Source of the DNA: Mycobacterium sp.
GTDB taxonomy: Bacteria; Actinomycetota; Actinomycetes; Mycobacteriales; Mycobacteriaceae
Reading direction: 5' to 3'
Length of the DNA stretch: 6,210 bases
Assembly (NCBI GenBank): GCA_028706695.1
Contig: JAQTVU010000155.1
Span: forward strand, 1 to 6,210
Under the pieces are notes generated by a model. The model saw nothing but the letters and a program-made list of their open reading frames with translations, made no database searches and was not told the origin of the DNA. Shown piece after piece: positions 1-5,270 of the stretch; position 1 is the stretch's first letter; every line of letters starts with the position of its first letter. The position numbers and the translations under genes are program-made.

Positions 1-6
1 GACGGC

Positions 7-14
7 GGAGGAGA
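7..14 (+). promoter_or_regulatory. Shine-Dalgarno sequence of the Rv1234-like gene
   Basis: The purine run GGAGGAGA matches the anti-Shine-Dalgarno sequence well and ends about 10 nt before the ATG at 25. It is the strongest ribosome binding site in the window and supports that start. Another ATG at 15 sits only one base after the run and opens a five-codon frame ending at 32, so it is too close to be served efficiently. Confidence 0.6.
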
Positions 15-24
15 ATGAGCAGCG

Positions 25-552
25 ATGACTAATCCTTTCCAGCCGGGACAGGTACCCGGCGCCTCGCCCTCGGGCGCGGCGGGCGCCCGCCGCGGTGTAC
101 CCAGTTTGCCGACGCCGCCCAAAGGTTGGCCGGTCGGTTCCTACCCCACCTACGCCGAGGCCCAGCGCGCCGTTGACTACCTTTCCGAACAGCAGTTCCC
201 GGTCCAGCAGGTGACCATCGTCGGGGTGGATCTGATGCAGGTCGAACGGGTCACCGGCCGGCTGACGTGGCCCAAAGTGCTCGGCGGCGGCGTGCTCAGC
301 GGGGCCTGGCTGGGCTTGTTCATCGGGCTGGTGCTCGGTTTCTTCAGCCCCAACCCGTGGGCCGCGTTGGCCACCGGTCTGGTCGCCGGGGTGTTCTTCG
401 GCTTGATCACCTCCGCGGTGCCCTACGCCATGGCCCGCGGCACCAGGGACTTCAGCTCGACCATGCAACTGGTGGCCGGCCGCTACGACGTGCTGTGCGA
501 TCCGCAGAACGCGGAGAAGGCGCGGGATCTGTTGGCGCGCCTGGCGATCTGA
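25..552 (+). CDS. Rv1234-like two-helix membrane protein (general stress protein 17M-like domain)
   Basis: This 175-residue protein resembles the conserved mycobacterial membrane protein encoded upstream of lpqY (Rv1234 in M. tuberculosis). Residues 1-35 are a Pro/Gly/Ala-rich, probably disordered tail. Residues 37-80 (GSYPTYAEAQRAVDYL, then a VTIVGVDL strand) look like the alpha/beta general stress protein 17M (YflT-like) domain. Two hydrophobic helices follow at about 84-107 and 111-134; the first has a glycine-spaced face (LGLFIGLVLG). Residues 140-175 return to a soluble segment with the motif YDVLCDP and an amphipathic end. No catalytic motif is visible and its function is unknown. The ATG at 25 is chosen for its strong Shine-Dalgarno sequence. 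The 308-nt gap to lpqY leaves it open whether the two share a transcript. Family membership is fairly sure; a role in trehalose uptake is not shown. Confidence 0.88.
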   Translation: MTNPFQPGQVPGASPSGAAGARRGVPSLPTPPKGWPVGSYPTYAEAQRAVDYLSEQQFPVQQVTIVGVDLMQVERVTGRLTWPKVLGGGVLSGAWLGLFIGLVLGFFSPNPWAALATGLVAGVFFGLITSAVPYAMARGTRDFSSTMQLVAGRYDVLCDPQNAEKARDLLARLAI

Positions 553-600
553 GGCGGCTCGAGTGTCGACCTCGACGCCCGATCTGCGGGCCGGCCGGCG

Positions 601-861
601 GTGTTGGGCGGCGACTTCCGGCGCGGTCAGAGTCAACTGCTCAAGCCAGGGCTTATTTGCCTCGGCGATATCGCTTGCCCGACGTGCCTCACCGGCGAGC
701 AGGTGCCGGATCTGGAGATGATCGCTTTGCACGTCTACGGCGCGACCGACATTGCGTTGTTCGGTGCGTTGCTCGGTGCGTTGTTCGGCATCCTCGAACC
801 GGATCGCAGGGCGGCCACGTCGGCCGACGCCGGTGCGCGGTTTCTGGAACGGGTCGGCTGA
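601..861 (+). CDS. Small hypothetical ORF (up to 86 aa) abutting lpqY
   Basis: I do not recognise this product. The frame is open from the Rv1234-like stop to a TGA at 859-861, which overlaps the lpqY ATG by one base (TGATG), an arrangement typical of translational coupling. By hand count about 79 percent of its codons end in G or C, roughly coding-like. A GTG at 601 gives 86 residues but lacks a Shine-Dalgarno sequence. An ATG at 718 gives 47 residues and has only weak purine runs before it. The N-terminal half contains a loose C-x2-C pair (CPTC). The C-terminal half contains the hydrophobic repeat ALFGALLGALFG, which could be a glycine-zipper helix, followed by a charged tail. Either a real small membrane peptide, an eroded gene remnant, or a chance frame in GC-rich DNA would fit. 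The stop/start overlap is the best argument for coding. Confidence 0.33.
   Translation: MLGGDFRRGQSQLLKPGLICLGDIACPTCLTGEQVPDLEMIALHVYGATDIALFGALLGALFGILEPDRRAATSADAGARFLERVG
665..674. promoter_or_regulatory. Perfect 10-bp palindrome upstream of lpqY
   Basis: GCGATATCGC is a perfect palindrome in the locally AT-richest part of the gap before the lpqY operon, about 190 nt upstream of the lpqY start. Its symmetry fits a dimeric regulator site. A single 10-bp palindrome is weak evidence and no second copy was seen in the window. Confidence 0.2.
754..789 (+). repeat. Three tandem copies of a 12-bp unit
   Basis: The unit GCGTTGYTCGGY occurs three times head to tail (754-765, 766-777, 778-789). 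The first two copies differ at one base; the third matches the first except for its last base. In the frame of the small ORF it encodes ALFG-ALLG-ALFG, so the unit keeps the reading frame and a regular hydrophobic/glycine spacing. Confidence 0.85.
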
Positions 862-2282
862 TGAGCGGCGCGTCACCAGTGCCGGCCCACCGCGGGCGCG
901 CACGCCGGGCAGTTGCGGCGGCGGCGATCCTCGCGGCGGTCGCAACGGCCTGCGGATCCGGTCACCGCGGGCTGGTGATCAGCGTGTACACCCCGGCCGC
1001 CGACGGGGCGACCTTCACCGCCGTCGCGCGCGATTGCACCAAGCGACTCGGCGGCCGGTTCGCCATCGAGCAGATAAGCATGCCCAGGGCCCCCGGCGAG
1101 CAGCGGCTGCAACTCGCTCGCCGGTTGACCGGTCATGACCGCACCCTGGACGTAATGGCGCTGGACGTGGTGTGGACTGCGGAGTTCGCCGAGGCCGGCT
1201 GGGCGCTGCCGCTGTCCGCGGACCCGGCGGGGCGCGCCGAAGCCGACGCCACCGTCGACACCTTGCCCGGCCCGCTGGCCACCGCCCGATGGAACGGTAG
1301 GCTGTACGCTGCACCCGTCACCACCAATACTGAATTACTTTGGTATCGAACCGATCTGGTGAGGCAGCCGCCGCAGGACTGGAGCGACATGGTGGCCGAG
1401 GCCGGCGCATTGCACGCCGCGGGACGGCCCAGCTGGATCGCGGTGCAGGCCAATGAGAACGAGGGCCTGGTGGTGTGGTTCAACACGCTGCTGGTGAGCG
1501 GCGGTGGCCGGGTGCTCTCCGAGGACGGTCACCACGTCACCTTGACCGACACGCCGGCGCACCGGGCCGCCACCGTCAACGCGTTACGCATCCTCAAGTC
1601 GGTGGCCACCGCCCCCGGGGCCGACCCCTCGATCGCCCGAAGCGACGAGGGCACCGCACGGCTGGCGCTGGAGCAGGGCAGGGCTGCGCTGGAGGTCAAC
1701 TGGCCTTACGTGCTGGCATCCATGCTGGAGAACGCGGTCAAGGGCGGCGTGAGCTTTCTGCCGCTGGACCGCATTCCGGCGCTGGCGGGCAGCATCAGCG
1801 AATTCGGCACCTTCGCACCCAGCGATGAGCAGTTCCGCATCGCCTACGACGCCAGCCGAAAGGTCTTCGGGTTCGCGCCCTACCCCGGTGTGACGCCCGG
1901 GCGGCCGGCCCGGGTGACCATCGGCGGGTCGAACCTGGCGGTGGCCGCCACCACCCGTCACCGCGCGGAAGCGTTCGAAGCCGTGCGGTGCCTGCGCAGC
2001 CTGCAGAGCCAGCAGCACGTCGCGATCGACGGCGGGCTGCCCCCGGTGCGGGCCTCGTTGTACGCCGACCCGCGTTTCCAGGCCAAGTACCCCATGTACG
2101 CGGTCATCCGCCGCCAACTCACCGATGCGGCCGTGCGCCCGGCGACACCGGCCTACCAGGCGGTGGCGATTCGACTGGCCGCCACGCTGAGCCCGATCAC
2201 CCGGATCGATCCCGAGCGGACGGCCGACGAGCTCACGGCCCAGGTGCGCAAGGCCGTCGACGGCAAGGGGCTGCTGCCGTGA
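861..2282 (+). CDS. lpqY: LpqY, trehalose-binding lipoprotein of the LpqY-SugABC importer
   Basis: This 473-residue extracytoplasmic solute-binding protein captures trehalose outside the membrane and delivers it to SugA-SugB (M. tuberculosis LpqY is about 468 residues). Residues 1-30 are a signal peptide: an Arg-rich n-region (RGRARR) and an Ala-rich core ending in VATAC, with Cys31 the expected lipidation site. The lipobox is weak, having Ala rather than Leu/Val at -3. The mature part has the cluster B binding-protein fold, with landmarks TLDVMALDVVWTAEFAEAGW, APVTTNTELLWYR and EVNWPY. Asp48, Asp102, Asn156, Glu263, Trp281 and Arg426 match, at a constant +5 offset, residues I recall as trehalose contacts in M. 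tuberculosis LpqY. The ATG at 861 is chosen because the signal peptide begins there; the frame is open further upstream but without signal-like sequence. Its Shine-Dalgarno (GGAACGGG at about 846-853) is poor, and translation may be coupled to the small ORF. Its stop overlaps the sugA start by 4 nt. Confidence 0.96.
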   Translation: MSGASPVPAHRGRARRAVAAAAILAAVATACGSGHRGLVISVYTPAADGATFTAVARDCTKRLGGRFAIEQISMPRAPGEQRLQLARRLTGHDRTLDVMALDVVWTAEFAEAGWALPLSADPAGRAEADATVDTLPGPLATARWNGRLYAAPVTTNTELLWYRTDLVRQPPQDWSDMVAEAGALHAAGRPSWIAVQANENEGLVVWFNTLLVSGGGRVLSEDGHHVTLTDTPAHRAATVNALRILKSVATAPGADPSIARSDEGTARLALEQGRAALEVNWPYVLASMLENAVKGGVSFLPLDRIPALAGSISEFGTFAPSDEQFRIAYDASRKVFGFAPYPGVTPGRPARVTIGGSNLAVAATTRHRAEAFEAVRCLRSLQSQQHVAIDGGLPPVRASLYADPRFQAKYPMYAVIRRQLTDAAVRPATPAYQAVAIRLAATLSPITRIDPERTADELTAQVRKAVDGKGLLP

Positions 2283-3187
2283 CGGCGGCGGTGCGGCCGG
2301 GCCCTTTTCCCGGGGTCGGGGTGTCGGAGCGGCGGCTGGCCTTCGTCCTGGTTGCGCCCGCGGCGCTGCTGATGCTGGCGGTGACCGCCTATCCGATCGG
2401 ATATGCCGTGTGGCTGAGCCTGCAGCGCAACAACCTGGCCGCCCCGGCTGACACCGCGTTCGTCGGCCTCGGCAATTACCGGACGATTCTGACCGACCGG
2501 TACTGGTGGACGGCCCTGGCGGTGACCGCCGCGATCACGGCGGTGTCGGTGTCGATCGAGTTCGTGCTGGGCCTGGCGCTGGCGCTGGTGATGCACCGCA
2601 CCCTCGTCGGCCGCGGGCTGGTGCGCACCGCGGTGCTCGTCCCGTACGGGATCGTCACCGTGGTCGCGTCCTACAGCTGGTATTACGCCTGGACACCGGG
2701 GACCGGCTATCTGGCCAACCTGTTGCCGCAAGGCAGCGCGCCGCTGACTCAGCGGATTCCGTCGTTGGGCGTCGTCGTGATCGCCGAGGTGTGGAAGACG
2801 ACGCCGTTCATGTCGCTGTTGCTGCTGGCCGGCTTGGCGCTGGTTCCCGAGGATCTGCTCAGCGCCGCCAAGGTCGACGGGGCCGGCGCCTGGCGGCGGC
2901 TGACCAGGGTGATCCTGCCGATCATCAAACCGGCGGTGGTGGTCGCGCTGCTCTTCCGCACGCTGGACGCCTTCCGGATCTTCGACAACATCTACGTGCT
3001 GACCGACGGCGCCAACGGCACCGATTCGGTGTCAATCCTGGGCTATGACAACCTGTTCAAAGGGTTCAACGTGGGACTGGGCTCGGCGATCAGCGTGCTG
3101 ATCTTCGTTTGCGTGGGCATCATCGCGCTGATCTTCATCAAGGCGTTCGGCGTCGCGGCGCCCGGCGGTGATGTCGATGGGCGTTGA
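2279..3187 (+). CDS. sugA: SugA, inner-membrane permease of the trehalose importer
   Basis: This 302-residue permease of the MalF type pairs with SugB to form the trehalose channel (M. tuberculosis SugA is about 307 residues). Hydrophobic segments lie near residues 20-43, 80-108, 116-138, 164-187, 215-237 and 268-290, giving six helices. The cytoplasmic EAA loop, which docks on SugC, is at about 191-218: EDLLSAAKVDGAGAWRR, the invariant Gly at 201, then the ILP motif. The GTG at 2279 overlaps the lpqY stop in a GTGA junction, strongly suggesting coupled translation. In-frame GTG codons at 2291 and 2321 are alternatives; 2321 would start directly at SERRLAF, where similarity to SugA begins. 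The first 15 residues are therefore the uncertain part. Its stop lies inside sugB. No truncation or frameshift is visible. Confidence 0.95.
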   Translation: MTAAVRPGPFPGVGVSERRLAFVLVAPAALLMLAVTAYPIGYAVWLSLQRNNLAAPADTAFVGLGNYRTILTDRYWWTALAVTAAITAVSVSIEFVLGLALALVMHRTLVGRGLVRTAVLVPYGIVTVVASYSWYYAWTPGTGYLANLLPQGSAPLTQRIPSLGVVVIAEVWKTTPFMSLLLLAGLALVPEDLLSAAKVDGAGAWRRLTRVILPIIKPAVVVALLFRTLDAFRIFDNIYVLTDGANGTDSVSILGYDNLFKGFNVGLGSAISVLIFVCVGIIALIFIKAFGVAAPGGDVDGR

Positions 3188-4016
3188 CAGCGCAGGGACG
3201 CGCCGCGCCGCGGTGTGGGCCGTCGTCGACGCTTTGGTCGCGGTGTACGCGCTGCTTCCGGTGCTGTGGATTTTGAGCCTGTCCCTCAAGCCGACGTCAA
3301 CGGTCAAGGACGGCAAGCTGATTCCGTCGTCGATCACCCTCGACAATTACCGCGGCATCTTCCGGGGCGACTTTTTCAGCTCGGCGCTGATCAACTCCAT
3401 CGGGATCGGGTTGACCACCACGCTGATCGCGGTCGCGCTGGGCGCGATGGCCGCCTATGCGATTGCCCGCCTTGCCTTCCCGGGCAAGCGGCTGCTGGTC
3501 GGCGCCACCCTGCTGATCACGATGTTCCCGGGCATCTCGCTGGTCACGCCGTTGTTCAACATCGAACGCTTCGTCGGCCTGTTCGACACCTGGCCGGGCT
3601 TGATCCTGCCCTACATCACCTTCGCGCTGCCGCTGGCCATCTACACCCTGTCGGCGTTCTTCCGCCAGATTCCGCGGGATCTGGAGAAGGCCGCCAAGAT
3701 GGACGGCGCCACACCGGGCCAGGTTTTTCGCAAGGTGATCGTCCCCCTGGCGGCACCGGGGTTGGTGACCGCGGCGATCCTGGTGTTCATCTTCGCCTGG
3801 AACGACCTGCTGCTGGCGCTGTCGCTGACCGCGACCAAGGCGGCGATCACCGCGCCGGTGGCGATCGCGAACTTTTCGGGCAGTTCGCAATTTGAGGAGC
3901 CGACCGGTTCCATCGCGGCCGGTGCCATCGTGATCACGGTCCCGATCGTCGTCTTTGTTTTAATCTTCCAAAGACAGATTGTCTCCGGGCTCACCTCTGG
4001 CGCCGTGAAGGGATGA
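3177..4016 (+). CDS. sugB: SugB, inner-membrane permease of the trehalose importer
   Basis: This MalG-type permease, 279 residues from the chosen start, is the partner of SugA. Hydrophobic segments lie near residues 12-36, 68-97, 104-124, 138-161, 197-220 and 245-264. The EAA loop is at about 170-197: EKAAKMDGATPGQVFRKVIVP, with its conserved Gly at 177. Three in-frame starts are crowded at 3168 (GTG), 3171 (ATG) and 3177 (ATG). I chose 3177 because GGCGG lies about 8 nt upstream and because the length then agrees with the 274-residue M. tuberculosis protein plus a five-residue insertion near the N-terminus. All three starts lie inside the end of sugA, so translation is probably coupled. The last 25 codons include an unusual run of AT-rich, rare codons (TTT, GTT, TTA, CAA, AGA, ATT). 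A 4-nt gap separates it from sugC. Confidence 0.94.
   Translation: MGVDSAGTRRAAVWAVVDALVAVYALLPVLWILSLSLKPTSTVKDGKLIPSSITLDNYRGIFRGDFFSSALINSIGIGLTTTLIAVALGAMAAYAIARLAFPGKRLLVGATLLITMFPGISLVTPLFNIERFVGLFDTWPGLILPYITFALPLAIYTLSAFFRQIPRDLEKAAKMDGATPGQVFRKVIVPLAAPGLVTAAILVFIFAWNDLLLALSLTATKAAITAPVAIANFSGSSQFEEPTGSIAAGAIVITVPIVVFVLIFQRQIVSGLTSGAVKG
3951..3984 (+). promoter_or_regulatory. AT-rich hairpin pair at the 3' end of sugB, upstream of sugC
   Basis: GTCTTTG (3951-3957) is perfectly complementary to CAAAGAC (3969-3975) across an 11-nt loop. AGACA (3972-3976) is perfectly complementary to TGTCT (3980-3984) across a 3-nt loop. The two hairpins share bases 3972-3975, so they exclude each other, and both lie 20-50 nt upstream of the sugC Shine-Dalgarno sequence. 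The stretch also contains TAATCT (3961-3966), a fair -10 hexamer, but no good -35 is at the right distance. Function is inferred only; the stretch is coding as well. Confidence 0.3.
4007..4013 (+). promoter_or_regulatory. Shine-Dalgarno sequence of sugC
   Basis: GAAGGGA ends 7 nt before the sugC ATG and lies within the last codons of sugB. It supports independent initiation of the ATPase gene, unlike the overlapping starts of sugA and sugB. Confidence 0.6.
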
Positions 4017-4020
4017 CTCA

Positions 4021-5199
4021 ATGGCCGAAATCGTGCTGGAGCACGTCTCCAAGAGCTATCCCGACGCCGCGGTGGCGGTGGCGGATCTCAACATCACCGT
4101 CGCCGACGGCGAATTCCTGATCCTTGTCGGGCCTTCCGGTTGCGGTAAGACGACGACGCTGAACATGATTGCCGGCCTTGAGGATATCTCGTCGGGCGAG
4201 CTGCGCATCGGCGGGGAGCGGATGAACGAGAAGGCGCCCAAGGATCGCGACATTGCGATGGTGTTCCAGTCGTACGCGCTCTACCCGCACATGACCGTGC
4301 GGCAGAACATCGCGTTTCCCCTGACGCTGGCGAAGATGAAGAAAACCGAGATCGCGCGCAAGGTGCAGGAAACCGCGAAAACCCTTGACCTGACCGAGCT
4401 TCTGGATCGAAAGCCCGCTCAGCTGTCGGGCGGGCAGCGGCAGCGGGTCGCGATGGGCCGGGCGATCGTGCGTCACCCCAAGGCGTTCCTGATGGACGAG
4501 CCGCTGTCCAACCTGGACGCCAAGCTGCGGGTGCAGATGCGCGGCGAGATCGCGCGGCTGCAGAAGAGGCTGGGCACCACCACCGTCTATGTCACCCATG
4601 ACCAGACCGAGGCGATGACGCTGGGGGACCGCGTGGTGGTGATGCACGGTGGCGTCGCGCAACAGATCGGCACACCCGACGAGCTCTACGAGCGTCCGGC
4701 CAATCTGTTCGTCGCGGGGTTCATCGGCTCGCCGGCGATGAACTTCTTCCCGGCCACGCCGACGTCTACCGGTGTGCGGCTGCCCTTCGGGGAGGTGATG
4801 CTGACACCGCAAACCTGGCAGGCGATCACCGAGCGTTGCCGCCCGGACAACCTGATCGCCGGGGTACGGCCCGAGCACCTGTCCGACGCCGCATTGATCG
4901 ACGGGTACCAGCGCATCGGGGCGCTGACCTTCGAGGTGAACGTCGACCTGGTCGAATCGCTGGGCGCCGACAAGTACGTGTATTTCACCACCACGGGCTG
5001 GGCCGCGCACTCGGCTCAGCTCGACGATTTGGCGGCGGAGTCCGACGTGCACGAAAACCAATTCGTGGCAAGGGTTTCGGTCGAGTCCAAGGCGCGCATC
5101 GGCCAATCGTTCGCGCTGGCTTTGGACACCACGAAACTCGCCTTCTTCGATGCGGAGTCCGGAGCGAATCTGACCGTCGCGCCGGCTGACCGGGGGTGA
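4021..5199 (+). CDS. sugC: SugC, ATPase of the trehalose importer
   Basis: This 392-residue ABC ATPase of the MalK/UgpC type powers trehalose import as a homodimer on the inner face of the membrane (M. tuberculosis SugC is about 393 residues). All catalytic elements are intact: Walker A GPSGCGKTT with Lys43, Q-loop Gln83 (VFQSYALYPHM), signature LSGGQRQR at 135-142, Walker B FLMDEP with Asp159 and catalytic Glu160, D-loop SNLD at 163-166, and switch His193 (VTHDQTEAM). Residues from about 235 onward form the C-terminal MOI/TOBE-type regulatory domain (FIGSPAMNFF, GVRPEHLSD) found in sugar importers. The ATG at 4021 follows a good Shine-Dalgarno sequence inside the sugB end. Its position directly after both permeases and the substrate-specific LpqY fixes its assignment. 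It is the last gene of the operon; after its TGA come two short palindromes and the convergent corA. Confidence 0.97.
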   Translation: MAEIVLEHVSKSYPDAAVAVADLNITVADGEFLILVGPSGCGKTTTLNMIAGLEDISSGELRIGGERMNEKAPKDRDIAMVFQSYALYPHMTVRQNIAFPLTLAKMKKTEIARKVQETAKTLDLTELLDRKPAQLSGGQRQRVAMGRAIVRHPKAFLMDEPLSNLDAKLRVQMRGEIARLQKRLGTTTVYVTHDQTEAMTLGDRVVVMHGGVAQQIGTPDELYERPANLFVAGFIGSPAMNFFPATPTSTGVRLPFGEVMLTPQTWQAITERCRPDNLIAGVRPEHLSDAALIDGYQRIGALTFEVNVDLVESLGADKYVYFTTTGWAAHSAQLDDLAAESDVHENQFVARVSVESKARIGQSFALALDTTKLAFFDAESGANLTVAPADRG

Positions 5200-5213
5200 C
5201 CGAGATTCTGAAC

Positions 5214-5234
5214 CGCGTGCACGCGCAGCTGCGC
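5214..5234. terminator. Overlapping palindromes between the convergent sugC and corA ends
   Basis: Two perfect 12-bp palindromes, CGCGTGCACGCG (5214-5225) and GCGCAGCTGCGC (5223-5234), overlap by three bases in the short gap between sugC and corA. Their position suits transcription termination in one or both directions. The self-complementary units would form only short stems with tight loops, and neither strand has a T-tract, so this is not a canonical intrinsic terminator. Confidence 0.3.
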
Positions 5235-5240
5235 TGATAC

Positions 5241-5270
5241 TACAGCCAGTTATGGCCAGTTACAGCCAGT
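5241..5270. repeat. Three tandem copies of a 10-bp unit spanning the corA stop codon
   Basis: TACAGCCAGT, TATGGCCAGT and TACAGCCAGT follow one another without spacing. The outer copies are identical and the middle one differs at two bases. On the corA strand the unit reads ACTGGCTGTA. The innermost copy supplies the last codons (Asn-Trp-Leu) and the first two bases of the TAA stop of corA; the other two lie just downstream and carry further stop triplets. Confidence 0.85.

Larger units (their letters stand above)
553..860 (+). other. Gap between the Rv1234-like gene and lpqY
   Basis: This 308-nt stretch holds no recognisable gene family on either strand. Just after the upstream stop a 5-bp hairpin can form (TCGAG at 559-563 with CTCGA at 571-575), followed by the GC-only palindrome GCCGGCCGGC at 590-599. 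Neither has a T-tract, so a terminator is possible but unproven. At 640-680 base composition dips and contains the palindrome GCGATATCGC (665-674), the likeliest place for an operon promoter or operator. I could not identify a convincing -35/-10 pair. From about 690 onward the sequence reads as GC3-biased codons in the phase of the small ORF listed separately. Confidence 0.5.

Noticed and set aside
267..860. Upstream extension of the lpqY frame
   Set aside because: The frame is open back to 267, but the added residues are an Arg-rich out-of-frame reading of the Rv1234-like gene, and the signal peptide begins at the ATG at 861.
752..1138. Alternative + frame across the lpqY start
   Set aside because: It overlaps the lpqY signal peptide and mature start in another phase and translates to an Arg/Gly-rich shadow.
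1584..2117. Open frame antisense to lpqY
   Set aside because: It covers a well-conserved part of lpqY, has low-complexity composition, no plausible start context and no recognisable motif.
3961..3966. TAATCT as an internal promoter for sugC
   Set aside because: The hexamer fits a -10, but no acceptable -35 lies at 16-18 nt and there is no extended -10 TG; kept only as a note in the hairpin entry.
4018..5106. Long open frame antisense to sugC (about 362 codons)
   Set aside because: Its translation is Arg/His/Gln/Asp-rich without domains and mirrors the GC-biased third positions of sugC, a standard artefact in high-GC genomes.
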